From: Citrobacter tructae
GTDB taxonomy: Bacteria > Pseudomonadota > Gammaproteobacteria > Enterobacterales > Enterobacteriaceae
NCBI RefSeq assembly: GCF_004684345.1
Contig: NZ_CP038469.1
Location: 1,426,001 to 1,490,000, forward strand
Length of the DNA stretch: 64,000 nucleotides
Reading direction: 5' to 3'
Position numbers and translations under genes: made by a program. Positions 16,662 to 25,357 of the stretch are shown here, piece by piece (the stretch's first letter is position 1; the number at the start of each line of letters is the position of its first letter). The notes below the pieces were generated by a model. That model made no database searches. It had not been told where the DNA came from and saw nothing but the letters and a program-made list of their open reading frames with translations.

Positions 16662-17606
16662 TTAATCTCCTTTCAGGCAGCTCGCATACTGGTTGGCTAA
16701 TTGGTTCAGAAACGCTGAATAGCTTGTTTTACCCAGTTTGATGTTTGTTCCGAGTGGATCCAACGTTCCCATTCGAACGGATGTCCCTCTCGCAACGGCT
16801 TCAACGACCGCTGGCCTGAACTGTGGCTCAGCAAAAACGCAGGTTGCTTTTTGCTCAACCAACTGTGTTCTTATTTCATGTAAACGCTGCGCACCAGGTT
16901 GAATCTCAGGGTTCACGGTAAAGTGACCAAGCGGTGTTAATCCGTAGTGTTTTTCGTAGTAGCCGTAGGCGTCATGAAAAACGAAGTAACCTTTCCCCTT
17001 GAGCGGTGCGAGCTCGTTACCTACCTGCTTATCGGTTGCGGCTAATTGTGCCTCAAAATCCTTCAGGTTGGCGTCAAGTTTGGCTCGACTTTGCGGCATA
17101 AGTTCCACTAATTTTTCATGGATTGCAACCGCTGTAGCCCGCGCTATCTCTGGGGAGAGCCAAAGATGCATGTTGTAGTCACCGTGATGGTGATGTTCGT
17201 CACTTTTTTCACCCTGGGCATCATTGTGTCCATGATCGTCATCATCATCGTCAGCCCCTTTCATGAGCAGCGGTTTCACGTCATTAAGCTGCGCAATCGT
17301 TACCTGTTTAGCATTAGGAATATTCTTGACAGATTTTTCCATGAACGCTTCCATCTCAGGGCCTATCCAAACGACTAAGTCCGCGCCCTGTAAGCGTTTT
17401 ACGTCAGACGGACGCAATGAGTAATCATGTTCAGATGCACCGTCAGGCAGTAGCACTTCGGTATCCGTAACACCATCGGCAATCGCCGAAGCAATAAAAC
17501 CTAACGGCTTAAGTGAGGCAACCACGGCAGCATTTGCGGCCTGTGTTGCACTCCCCCAAAGAGCAGCGGATAATGCTGCGAAAAGAAGCGTATTTTTATG
17601 TAACAT
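16662..17606 (-). CDS. znuA: Zinc ABC transporter periplasmic binding protein ZnuA
   Basis: This 314-residue periplasmic protein captures Zn(II) for the ZnuBC importer. It has a signal peptide (MLHKNTLLFAALSAALWGSATQA). A zinc ligand lies in ASEHDYSLRP. A charged loop rich in Asp and His at about residues 120-145 (DDDDDDHGH and EHHHHGDYN) is followed by MHLWLSPE and the FHDAYGYYEKH histidine. The loop is slightly longer than in E. coli ZnuA (310 residues). ATG 17606 is chosen; an ATG 15 bases upstream is possible but unlike the family. It is divergent from znuCB across a Zur box. Confidence 0.94.
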   Translation of the reverse strand: MLHKNTLLFAALSAALWGSATQAANAAVVASLKPLGFIASAIADGVTDTEVLLPDGASEHDYSLRPSDVKRLQGADLVVWIGPEMEAFMEKSVKNIPNAKQVTIAQLNDVKPLLMKGADDDDDDHGHNDAQGEKSDEHHHHGDYNMHLWLSPEIARATAVAIHEKLVELMPQSRAKLDANLKDFEAQLAATDKQVGNELAPLKGKGYFVFHDAYGYYEKHYGLTPLGHFTVNPEIQPGAQRLHEIRTQLVEQKATCVFAEPQFRPAVVEAVARGTSVRMGTLDPLGTNIKLGKTSYSAFLNQLANQYASCLKGD

Positions 17607-17635
17607 AATGCGACCAATCATCGTAATGAATGTGA

Positions 17636-17657
17636 GAAATGTGATATTATAACATTC
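17636..17657. promoter_or_regulatory. Zur box between znuA and znuCB
   Basis: A 22-base imperfect palindrome, GAAATGTGATA on the left and TATAACATTC on the right, matches the Zur operator of E. coli znu (GAAATGTTATA type). It sits between the divergent starts and would repress both transcripts when zinc is sufficient. Confidence 0.88.
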
Positions 17658-17684
17658 TATAACTTCTGCAAGACTAAAATTGAT

Positions 17685-18440
17685 ATGACGACTTTGGTTT
17701 CACTGGAAAATGTCTCGGTCTCTTATGGTCAACGCCGCGTCCTTTCTGACGTTTCGCTTGAACTACGACCCGGCAAAATTTTAACGCTTCTCGGCCCGAA
17801 CGGTGCCGGGAAGTCTACGCTGGTGCGCGTTGTCCTTGGGCTGGTAGCAGCAGATGAAGGCGTTATCAAGCGTAACGGGCAGTTGCGGATAGGTTATGTT
17901 CCGCAAAAACTGTATCTCGATACCACCCTTCCTCTGACGGTCAGCCGTTTTTTACGTTTACGCCCGGGTACAAAGAAAGACGATATTCTCCCGGCACTCA
18001 AGCGTGTTCAGGCCGGACATCTGATGGACGCGCCGATGCAAAAACTGTCTGGCGGGGAAACGCAACGCGTCCTGCTGGCCCGCGCATTGCTGAATCGACC
18101 ACAGCTTCTGGTGCTGGATGAACCCACCCAGGGCGTCGATGTCAATGGCCAGGTCGCACTGTACGATCTTATCGACCAGCTTCGCCGTGAGCTGGATTGC
18201 GCCGTGCTGATGGTTTCCCATGACCTGCATCTGGTGATGGCAAAGACCGACGAAGTGCTGTGCCTCAACCACCACATCTGCTGCTCCGGCACGCCGGAAG
18301 TGGTTTCTATGCACCCGGAATTCATCTCCATGTTCGGGCAACGCGGTGCCGAACAACTCGGAATATACCGCCACAATCATAATCATCGCCACGATTTACA
18401 GGGTCGCATCGTATTACGCCGGGGAAATGGTCACTCATGA
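17685..18440 (+). CDS. znuC: Zinc ABC transporter ATP-binding protein ZnuC
   Basis: The 251-residue ATPase energises zinc import. Walker A is GPNGAGKST (near 37-45), the Q-loop VPQK, the ABC signature LSGGETQR and Walker B LLVLDEPT are present, with the switch histidine in VSHDLH. The C-terminal tail is His-rich (YRHNHNHRH), as in E. coli. The gene overlaps znuB by four bases (ATGA), so both are translated from one mRNA starting at the Zur-controlled promoter. Confidence 0.96.
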   Translation: MTTLVSLENVSVSYGQRRVLSDVSLELRPGKILTLLGPNGAGKSTLVRVVLGLVAADEGVIKRNGQLRIGYVPQKLYLDTTLPLTVSRFLRLRPGTKKDDILPALKRVQAGHLMDAPMQKLSGGETQRVLLARALLNRPQLLVLDEPTQGVDVNGQVALYDLIDQLRRELDCAVLMVSHDLHLVMAKTDEVLCLNHHICCSGTPEVVSMHPEFISMFGQRGAEQLGIYRHNHNHRHDLQGRIVLRRGNGHS

Positions 18441-19222
18441 TTGAATTGTTATTACCCGGTTGGTTAGCCGGGATTATGCTGGCCTGCGCCGCTGGCCCGC
18501 TGGGTTCGTTTGTGGTCTGGCGTCGTATGTCTTATTTTGGTGACACGCTGGCGCACGCGTCACTGCTAGGCGTGGCCTTTGGTCTGCTGTTAGATGTGAA
18601 CCCATTCTATGCGGTTATCGCCGTCACTCTGATGCTAGCAGCGGGCCTGGTGTGGCTGGAAAAGCGCCCTCACCTCGCAATAGACACCCTGCTCGGTATT
18701 ATGGCGCACAGCGCCCTGTCGCTGGGCCTGGTGGTCGTCAGCCTGATGTCCAATATTCGTGTGGATCTCATGGCCTACCTGTTTGGTGATTTGCTTGCGG
18801 TTACGCCGGAAGATCTGATTTCCATTGCCATTGGCGTCGTCATTGTACTGGCTATTCTCTTCTGGCAATGGCGCAATCTGTTGTCGATGACCATAAGCCC
18901 GGATCTGGCGTTTGTCGATGGTGTGAAGCTGCAGCGCGTGAAGCTACTGCTGATGCTGGTCACAGCGTTAACGATTGGTGTGGCGATGAAATTTGTCGGG
19001 GCGCTGATTATCACGTCACTGCTGATTATTCCTGCAGCCACTGCACGCCGTTTTGCGCGCACGCCAGAACAGATGGCCGGTGTTGCTGTAGGTATAGGGA
19101 TGATAGCGGTTACAGGCGGCCTGACGTTTTCCGCGTTTTATGATACGCCTGCTGGGCCATCCGTGGTGCTGTGTGCTGCACTGCTGTTTATCTTCAGCAT
19201 GATGAAGAAACAGGCCAGTTGA
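18437..19222 (+). CDS. znuB: Zinc ABC transporter permease ZnuB
   Basis: This 261-residue inner-membrane permease of the ABC-3 metal family has about eight hydrophobic segments starting with LLLPGWLAGIMLACAAGPLG. It pairs with ZnuC and receives zinc from ZnuA. Length is that of E. coli ZnuB, and the start codon overlaps the znuC stop. A 15-bp stem-loop follows the stop codon. Confidence 0.96.
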   Translation: MIELLLPGWLAGIMLACAAGPLGSFVVWRRMSYFGDTLAHASLLGVAFGLLLDVNPFYAVIAVTLMLAAGLVWLEKRPHLAIDTLLGIMAHSALSLGLVVVSLMSNIRVDLMAYLFGDLLAVTPEDLISIAIGVVIVLAILFWQWRNLLSMTISPDLAFVDGVKLQRVKLLLMLVTALTIGVAMKFVGALIITSLLIIPAATARRFARTPEQMAGVAVGIGMIAVTGGLTFSAFYDTPAGPSVVLCAALLFIFSMMKKQAS

Positions 19223-19225
19223 TTA

Positions 19226-19267
19226 TTTGTTGTTGCCGGATGATCTGCACAATCCGGCAACAACAAA
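19226..19267. terminator. Long stem-loop between znuB and ruvB
   Basis: A perfect 15-bp inverted repeat (19226-19240 with 19253-19267) around a 12-base loop, with three T/A at its ends. It lies between convergent znuB and ruvB and is symmetrical, so it may end both transcripts. The U tracts are short. Confidence 0.6.
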
Positions 19268-19268
19268 C

Positions 19269-20279
19269 TTAAGGCATCTCCGGCGGAGTAATACCAAAGT
19301 GGTTCCACGCACGTACAGTCGCCATACGTCCGCGCGGAGTCCGTTGTAAAAAACCTTGCTGAATCAAATACGGCTCCAGCACGTCCTCAATGGTTTCGCG
19401 CTCTTCTCCAATCGCTGCCGCCAGGTTATCCAGCCCTACCGGCCCGCCGAAGAATTTATCGATCACCGCCAACAGCAGCTTACGGTCCATATAATCGAAC
19501 CCTTCAGCATCAACGTTGAGCATATCCAGCGCCTGAGCGGCAATGTCTGCCGAGATAGTGCCGTCATGTTTCACCTCGGAGAAGTCACGCACGCGACGCA
19601 GCAGACGGTTGGCAATTCGCGGCGTACCACGCGCGCGCTTAGCCACTTCCAGAGCCCCTTCATCGCTCATCTCCAGCCCCATGTAACGCGCGCTGCGCCC
19701 CACAATGTGCTGAAGATCGGCAACCTGATAAAACTCCAGTCGCTGCACGATACCAAAACGGTCACGCAGTGGAGAGGTTAACGACCCGGCACGGGTTGTT
19801 GCGCCAATCAGGGTGAACGGCGGCAGATCGATTTTAATCGAGCGCGCAGCAGGCCCTTCGCCGATCATGATATCCAACTGATAGTCTTCCATCGCCGGAT
19901 ACAATACTTCTTCCACTACCGGTGATAAGCGATGGATCTCATCGATAAACAGCACGTCGTGAGGCTCCAGGTTCGTCAGCATCGCCGCCAAATCGCCCGC
20001 TTTTTCCAGCACCGGACCGGACGTCGTGCGCAGATTTACACCCATTTCGTTGGCGACAATATTCGCCAACGTGGTTTTCCCCAGCCCCGGCGGGCCGAAG
20101 ATGAGCAGATGGTCAAGTGCCTCACCGCGCAGTTTCGCCGCCTGGATAAAAATCTCCATCTGCGAACGCACCTGCGGCTGGCCGATATATTCTGCCAGCA
20201 GTTTTGGTCGAATAGCCCGATCTACCACATCTTCCGGCAGAGTACTTTCTGCACTAATCAGGCGGTCTGCTTCAATCAT
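19269..20279 (-). CDS. ruvB: Holliday junction branch migration helicase RuvB
   Basis: The 336-residue AAA+ motor forms hexameric rings that drive branch migration with RuvA. Walker A GPPGLGKTT (near 62-70), Walker B VLFIDEIHRL and sensor 1 GATTRAG are present, and a C-terminal winged helix binds DNA (TPRGRMATVRAWNHFG). It follows ruvA by eight bases and shares its LexA-controlled promoter. The length equals E. coli RuvB. Confidence 0.97.
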   Translation of the reverse strand: MIEADRLISAESTLPEDVVDRAIRPKLLAEYIGQPQVRSQMEIFIQAAKLRGEALDHLLIFGPPGLGKTTLANIVANEMGVNLRTTSGPVLEKAGDLAAMLTNLEPHDVLFIDEIHRLSPVVEEVLYPAMEDYQLDIMIGEGPAARSIKIDLPPFTLIGATTRAGSLTSPLRDRFGIVQRLEFYQVADLQHIVGRSARYMGLEMSDEGALEVAKRARGTPRIANRLLRRVRDFSEVKHDGTISADIAAQALDMLNVDAEGFDYMDRKLLLAVIDKFFGGPVGLDNLAAAIGEERETIEDVLEPYLIQQGFLQRTPRGRMATVRAWNHFGITPPEMP

Positions 20280-20287
20280 CCTCTACC

Positions 20288-20899
20288 TCATAGCGCAGCG
20301 CGTAACGCTTCGCGGATCAATGTTTCACTACTAGCGTCCGAACGCGCAATTTTGCTGATCATCCGGCTGGCTTCCTGAGGTTTATAGCCCAGCGCCACCA
20401 GCGCGGCAACCGCTTCCTGTTCCGCATCGTCCGTCGCCGGGCTTGCCGGAGAGGTGAGCACCAGATCGGCCGCGGGCGTAAACAGATCGCCATGTAAACC
20501 TTTAAAGCGGTCTTTCATTTCAACAATCAGGCGCTCGGCCGTTTTCTTACCGATACCCGGCAGCTTCACCAGCGCACCGAGTTCTTCGCGTTCAACCGCG
20601 TTCACGAACTGCTGCGCCGACATACCCGAGAGGATTGCCAGTGCCAGTTTTGGCCCGACGCCATTGGTTTTAATCAGCTCTTTAAACAGCGTACGCTCTT
20701 GCTTATTGTTAAAACCGTAGAGCAACTGTGCGTCTTCGCGCACCACAAAATGCGTGAAGATGATGGCTTCTTGCCCGGCTTCCGGCAGCTCGTAGAAGCA
20801 GGTCATTGGCATATGCACTTCATAGCCTACCCCGCCCGTCTCCAGAAGAACCAACGGGGGTTGTTTTTCGAGAATGATGCCTCTGAGTCTGCCTATCAC
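20288..20899 (-). CDS. ruvA: Holliday junction DNA-binding protein RuvA
   Basis: This 203-residue protein forms tetramers that hold the four-way junction open for RuvB. Domain I is the N-terminal OB fold (MIGRLRGIILEKQPPLVLLE). Domain II contains helix-hairpin-helix motifs (VGPKLALAILSG and LPGIGKKTAERLIVEM). Domain III at the C-terminus binds RuvB (ALVALGYKPQEASRMI). A LexA box lies 54 bases upstream. In E. coli K-12 yebB lies between ruvA and ruvC; here only 81 bases separate them. Confidence 0.97.
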   Translation of the reverse strand: MIGRLRGIILEKQPPLVLLETGGVGYEVHMPMTCFYELPEAGQEAIIFTHFVVREDAQLLYGFNNKQERTLFKELIKTNGVGPKLALAILSGMSAQQFVNAVEREELGALVKLPGIGKKTAERLIVEMKDRFKGLHGDLFTPAADLVLTSPASPATDDAEQEAVAALVALGYKPQEASRMISKIARSDASSETLIREALRAAL

Positions 20900-20943
20900 A
20901 TGACGCTCCTGCGTTAAGGGCTAAAAAGGTAATGCGCTATCAT

Positions 20944-20970
20944 AAAAAAAGGCTGGATAGATATCCAGCC
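20944..20970 (-). terminator. Terminator after ruvC overlapping the ruvA LexA box
   Basis: GGCTGGATA (20951-20959) and TATCCAGCC (20962-20970) form a perfect stem; on the minus strand it is followed by seven T (20950-20944). This is a good rho-independent terminator for yebC-ruvC. The stem itself contains the LexA operator. Confidence 0.75.
20953..20968. promoter_or_regulatory. LexA (SOS) box of ruvAB
   Basis: CTGGATAGATATCCAG is CTG-N10-CAG and palindromic, similar to the known E. coli ruvA SOS box as I recall it. It lies upstream of ruvA in the short ruvC-ruvA gap. Confidence 0.82.
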
Positions 20971-20980
20971 TCATTTGTCA

Positions 20981-21502
20981 TTAACGTAGTCGTCCACGCG
21001 CTAAATTCAGCCGGGTGTCGCTCATTTGCATGGCGTTCTGGCTGACGTGACAGTGGGTAATCGCTATGGCCAACGCATCTGCGGCATCCGCCTGAGGATT
21101 TGCCGGGAGTTTCAGCAACGTGCGCACCATATGCTGCACCTGGCTTTTCTCCGCGCTACCGATACCCACCACGGTCTGTTTCACCTGACGGGCGGCGTAT
21201 TCAAACACCGGAAGATCCTGGTTGACGGCAGCAACAATCGCCACGCCGCGCGCCTGCCCCAGCTTAAGCGCCGAATCGGCGTTTTTCGCCATGAACACCT
21301 GCTCAATGGCAAAGTAGTCTGGCTGAAACTGGGTGATGATTTCCGATACGCCCGCATAAATCAGCTTCAGGCGCGACGGTAAATCATCCACTTTCGTTCG
21401 AATGCATCCACTGCCCAGATAGGTCAACTGTCGACCAACCTGGCGAATCACGCCATAACCGGTGATGCGCGAGCCCGGGTCAATGCCGAGAATAATAGAC
21501 AT
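20981..21502 (-). CDS. ruvC: Crossover junction endodeoxyribonuclease RuvC
   Basis: The 173-residue resolvase cuts Holliday junctions symmetrically. The acidic catalytic residues of its RNase H-like fold are visible: the Asp in ILGIDPGSR, the Glu in FAIEQVF, and the Asp pair in ADAADALA. The start ATG 21502 is well spaced from AGGAGA; a GTG one codon upstream is also in frame. It is downstream of yebC on the same strand and separated from ruvAB by the terminator/LexA element, so resolvase and branch migration genes are regulated apart. Confidence 0.96.
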   Translation of the reverse strand: MSIILGIDPGSRITGYGVIRQVGRQLTYLGSGCIRTKVDDLPSRLKLIYAGVSEIITQFQPDYFAIEQVFMAKNADSALKLGQARGVAIVAAVNQDLPVFEYAARQVKQTVVGIGSAEKSQVQHMVRTLLKLPANPQADAADALAIAITHCHVSQNAMQMSDTRLNLARGRLR

Positions 21503-21536
21503 CACGCATCTCCTGTTATTTTATCGCTTAACCACG

Positions 21537-22280
21537 TCATTCTAACGTAGCTGCAACCTCATCGGAGATTTCGCCGTTGTGGTAAACTTCTTGCACGTCG
21601 TCGCAGTCTTCCAGCATATCGATCAGACGTATCAGTTTTGGTGCCGTTTCTGCATCCATGTCCGCTTTGGTGGAAGGGATCATAGAGACTTCAGCGCTGT
21701 CCGCTTTCAGACCAGCAGCTTCCAGTGCGTCACGCACTTTGCCCATCTCTTCCCACGCGGTGTAGACGTCAATCGCACCGTCGTCATAGGTCACAACGTC
21801 TTCAGCACCGGCTTCCAGCGCGGCTTCCATGATGGTATCTTCGTCACCCTGCTCAAAGGAGATCACGCCTTTTTTGCTGAACAGATACGCAACAGAACCG
21901 TCGGTGCCCAGGTTGCCACCAGTTTTGGTGAACGCATGGCGCACTTCCGCAACGGTACGGTTACGGTTGTCAGACAGACATTCAATCATGACAGCTGTAC
22001 CGCCAGGACCGTAACCTTCATAAATGATGGTTTCCATGTTCGCATCATCTTCGCCGCCCACGCCACGTGCGATAGCACGGTTCAGGGTGTCACGGGTCAT
22101 GTTGTTGGACAGCGCTTTATCGATAGCCGCACGCAGACGCGGGTTTGCGTCCGGATCGCCACCACCCAGTTTAGCGGCCGTCACCAGCTCACGAATGATT
22201 TTGGTGAAGATTTTGCCGCGCTTGGCATCCTGTGCCGCTTTGCGGTGTTTGGTGTTGGCCCATTTACTATGACCTGCCAT
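21537..22280 (-). CDS. yebC: YebC/PmpR-family protein (TACO1-like)
   Basis: The 247-residue protein begins MAGHSKWANTKHRKAAQDAKR, the hallmark of the YebC family, and ends one residue later than E. coli YebC (TLE). It is cytoplasmic with three domains. Family members were described as transcription regulators, and more recent work on relatives points to helping ribosomes through proline-rich stretches. Start ATG 22280 is chosen over an ATG five codons upstream, which lies outside family similarity. It lies between nudB and ruvC. Confidence 0.95.
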   Translation of the reverse strand: MAGHSKWANTKHRKAAQDAKRGKIFTKIIRELVTAAKLGGGDPDANPRLRAAIDKALSNNMTRDTLNRAIARGVGGEDDANMETIIYEGYGPGGTAVMIECLSDNRNRTVAEVRHAFTKTGGNLGTDGSVAYLFSKKGVISFEQGDEDTIMEAALEAGAEDVVTYDDGAIDVYTAWEEMGKVRDALEAAGLKADSAEVSMIPSTKADMDAETAPKLIRLIDMLEDCDDVQEVYHNGEISDEVAATLE

Positions 22281-22308
22281 AAATAATATCTCCAAAAAGC
22301 GCGCCTTC

Positions 22309-22752
22309 TCAGGCGACGTTAATTACAAATTCTTCAATCGCTTGCCGGTTACTCCACGACTTGGTTAACTGCGCGGCTTCGAGCGCATTAACCCAACGGT
22401 AGGTCAGATGTTCGGTGAACACGATCTCTCGTTCAGAGGGAAGTGCCAGGCAAAACCAGGATTCAGTATTACGCTCAATTCCCGGTGCGTAGCGATGACG
22501 TAAATGGCTAAAAATCTCAAACTCCACCGTGCGCTGGCAGTCAATTAAGGTCAGTTGCTCGCGAGCAACATCAATGGCGACCTCTTCCTTTACTTCGCGC
22601 ATAGCGGCTTGCGACGCGGTTTCACCCTCTTCAAGGCTGCCGGTAACCGACTGCCAGAAATCAGGATCGTCGCGTCGCTGTAACATCAGCACTCTCCCGG
22701 TGTCCTTTGCATAAATCACGACTAACACCGAGACAGGCTGTTTGTATGTCAT
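22309..22752 (-). CDS. nudB: Dihydroneopterin triphosphate diphosphatase
   Basis: This 147-residue Nudix hydrolase removes pyrophosphate from dihydroneopterin triphosphate, the committed step after FolE in folate synthesis. The Nudix box starts at GSLEEGET and ends MREVKEEV (about residues 38-60). E. coli NudB has 150 residues; the N-terminus here (MTYKQPVS) is three residues shorter. The start codon is one base beyond the aspS stop (TGATATG), so it is translationally coupled to aspS. Confidence 0.94.
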   Translation of the reverse strand: MTYKQPVSVLVVIYAKDTGRVLMLQRRDDPDFWQSVTGSLEEGETASQAAMREVKEEVAIDVAREQLTLIDCQRTVEFEIFSHLRHRYAPGIERNTESWFCLALPSEREIVFTEHLTYRWVNALEAAQLTKSWSNRQAIEEFVINVA

Positions 22753-22753
22753 A

Positions 22754-24526
22754 TCAGTTATTCTCGGCCTTCTTCACAACCTGAATGCTCAGTTCCGCCA
22801 ACGCAGCTTCGTTGGCAAAGCTTGGCGCTTCGGTCATCAGACACGCAGCAGCCGTGGTTTTCGGGAAGGCAATAACGTCACGAATGTTATCGGTACCAGT
22901 CAGCAGCATGGTCAGACGATCCAAACCAAACGCCAAGCCCGCATGCGGCGGGGTACCGTATTTCAGCGCGTCCAGCAGGAAGCCGAACTTCTCGCGCTGC
23001 TCTTGCTCGTTAATGCCCAGAATACCAAACACGGTTTGCTGCATGTCGCCGTTGTGGATACGCACTGAACCGCCGCCCACTTCGTAGCCGTTGATAACCA
23101 TATCGTAAGCGTTGGCAACAGCGTCTTCCGGCGCGGCTTTCAGCTCAGCGGCGGTCATGTCTTTCGGTGCGGTAAACGGATGGTGCATCGCGGTCAGGCC
23201 GCCTTCACCGTCGTCTTCAAACATCGGGAAGTCAATAACCCACAGCGGCGCCCATTTGGCTTCGTCGGTCAGGTTCAGATCTTTACCCAGTTTCAGACGC
23301 AGTGCACCCATTGAGTCGGCAACCACTTTCTTGTTGTCGGCACCGAAGAAAATCATGTCGCCGTCTTGTGCACCGGTACGCTCAAGAATCGCTTCCACAA
23401 TTTCTGCGTTCAGGAACTTAGCCACTGGACTGGTGATACCTTCCAGGCCTTTCGCACGCTCGGTGACTTTAATATAAGCCAGGCCTTTTGCGCCGTAGAT
23501 CTTGATGAAGTTACCGTAATCGTCGATCTGCTTACGGCTTAAGCTCGCACCACCCGGTACACGCAGTGCAGCCACGCGGCCTTTCGCATCGTTGGCCGGA
23601 CCGGAGAAGACGGCGAAATCAACAGATTTCAGCAAGTCAGCAACGTCAACCAGTTCCATTGGGTTACGCAGGTCCGGTTTATCTGAACCGTAACGACGTT
23701 CAGCTTCCGCAAAGGTCATGATCGGGAAATCACCCAAATCCACACCTTTCACTTCCAACCACAGATTACGCACTAACGCTTCCATCACTTCACGCACCTG
23801 CGGCGCGGTCATGAAGGAAGTCTCGACGTCGATCTGGGTAAATTCAGGCTGACGGTCCGCACGTAAGTCTTCGTCACGGAAACATTTTACGATCTGGTAG
23901 TAACGGTCAAAACCGGACATCATCAGCAGCTGTTTAAACAGCTGCGGGGACTGCGGCAGCGCGTAGAATTTACCTTTATGTACGCGGGAAGGTACCAGAT
24001 AGTCACGTGCGCCTTCTGGGGTCGCCTTGGTCAGCATCGGGGTTTCGATGTCGAGGAAGCCGTGCTCATCCATAAAGCGACGTACCAGGCTGGTAATTTT
24101 GGCGCGGGTTTTTAAACGCTGTGCCATTTCCGGACGACGCAGATCCAGATAGCGATACTTCAGACGCGCTTCTTCGGTGTTAACGTGGTTAGAGTCCAGC
24201 GGCAGTGATTCTGAACGGTTGATGATGGTCAGATCGGACGCCAGCACTTCAATCTCACCGGTCGCCATATCGGCGTTGACGTTTTTGGCATCACGTGCAC
24301 GCACGGTGCCCGTCACCTGGATGCAGAACTCATTACGCAGTTCGGAGGCCAGCTTTAACGCGTCCGCACGGTCCGGATCGAAAAATACCTGCACGATACC
24401 TTCGCGGTCGCGCATATCGATAAAGATCAGGCTACCAAGATCACGACGACGGTTGACCCAACCACACAGAGTCACCTGCTGCCCCTCGTGGGACAGACGT
24501 AGCTGTCCGCAATATTCTGTACGCAT
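22754..24526 (-). CDS. aspS: Aspartyl-tRNA synthetase
   Basis: The 590-residue class II synthetase charges tRNA-Asp. The order of parts is an N-terminal OB-fold anticodon domain (LCGWVNRRRDLGSLIFIDMRD), then the catalytic core with motif 1 (LDIETPMLTKATPEGARD), motif 2 (FRDEDLRADRQPEFTQID), the bacterial GAD insertion domain (about 290-410) and motif 3 (GLAFGLDRL). Length equals the E. coli enzyme. The gene heads a run with nudB, yebC and ruvC on the same strand. Confidence 0.97.
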   Translation of the reverse strand: MRTEYCGQLRLSHEGQQVTLCGWVNRRRDLGSLIFIDMRDREGIVQVFFDPDRADALKLASELRNEFCIQVTGTVRARDAKNVNADMATGEIEVLASDLTIINRSESLPLDSNHVNTEEARLKYRYLDLRRPEMAQRLKTRAKITSLVRRFMDEHGFLDIETPMLTKATPEGARDYLVPSRVHKGKFYALPQSPQLFKQLLMMSGFDRYYQIVKCFRDEDLRADRQPEFTQIDVETSFMTAPQVREVMEALVRNLWLEVKGVDLGDFPIMTFAEAERRYGSDKPDLRNPMELVDVADLLKSVDFAVFSGPANDAKGRVAALRVPGGASLSRKQIDDYGNFIKIYGAKGLAYIKVTERAKGLEGITSPVAKFLNAEIVEAILERTGAQDGDMIFFGADNKKVVADSMGALRLKLGKDLNLTDEAKWAPLWVIDFPMFEDDGEGGLTAMHHPFTAPKDMTAAELKAAPEDAVANAYDMVINGYEVGGGSVRIHNGDMQQTVFGILGINEQEQREKFGFLLDALKYGTPPHAGLAFGLDRLTMLLTGTDNIRDVIAFPKTTAAACLMTEAPSFANEAALAELSIQVVKKAENN

Positions 24527-24790
24527 GAGATATCCCTTAACTTTGCCGCAGGCGGATTGTCACCTGCTTTGCAGATGACGAAGTCGCAGCTTTAGCTGAA
24601 TGTCACAACTGAATGAAAAAAGGCGGCTATTATACTGGAAATTCTGCCGCACGATAAGTCCGGTACTGACTGTACGCGTGTTTCCTACGCGGGTATTGCG
24701 TAATCTCACAAAAAATAACAAAAATTGTCGCCCCTTTCACACAGAATCGCGATTAAGGTGTAACGGAATTCTTTTTTTACTGGAGCCACC

Positions 24791-25357
24791 ATGCTGGAAC
24801 TGAACGCTAAAACAACCGCCCTTGTCGTTATTGACCTGCAGGAAGGGATCCTGCCCTTCGCCGGCGGCCCTCATTCAGCAAGCGACGTTGTTACCCGCGC
24901 GGCAAGCCTCGCGGAAAAATTTCGTGCTCACGGTTCACCGGTGGTGATGGTTCGCGTCGGCTGGTCTGATAATTATGCCGAAGCGCTGAAACAGCCGGTT
25001 GACGCCCAGACGGAGGCAAAAACGCTCCCCACAAACTGGTGGGACTATCCGCACGCTCTGGGCAAATGTGCCAGCGATCTGGAAGTCACCAAACGCCAGT
25101 GGGGAGCGTTTTACGGTACCGACCTCGAACTGCAATTACGTCGTCGCGGCGTTGACACTATTGTCCTGTGCGGAATCTCCACTAACATTGGCGTCGAATC
25201 CACGGCACGTAACGCCTGGGAGCTGGGCTTTAACCTGGTGATTGCCGAAGATGCCTGTAGCGCGGCCAGTGCCGAGCAGCATCAGGGCAGCATGACGCAT
25301 ATTTTCCCGCGCATTGCGCGCGTGCGCAGCGTTAACGAGATCCTGCACGCGCTATGA
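24791..25357 (+). CDS. yecD: YecD, isochorismatase-fold protein without catalytic cysteine
   Basis: The 188-residue protein matches E. coli YecD. It has the cysteine-hydrolase (isochorismatase-like) fold: VVIDLQEGI with the usual Asp at residue 15, KRQWGAFYGT with a Lys, and CGISTNIGVESTARNA. In active relatives the last motif reads TDxCVxxTA with the nucleophile Cys; here TNIGVESTA puts Gly at that place. It may bind a small molecule without hydrolysing it, and its function is unknown. It overlaps yecE by four bases (ATGA). Confidence 0.9.
   Translation: MLELNAKTTALVVIDLQEGILPFAGGPHSASDVVTRAASLAEKFRAHGSPVVMVRVGWSDNYAEALKQPVDAQTEAKTLPTNWWDYPHALGKCASDLEVTKRQWGAFYGTDLELQLRRRGVDTIVLCGISTNIGVESTARNAWELGFNLVIAEDACSAASAEQHQGSMTHIFPRIARVRSVNEILHAL

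Noticed and set aside
21579..22286. 235-codon plus-strand open frame opposite yebC
   Set aside because: Exact antisense shadow of a conserved gene.
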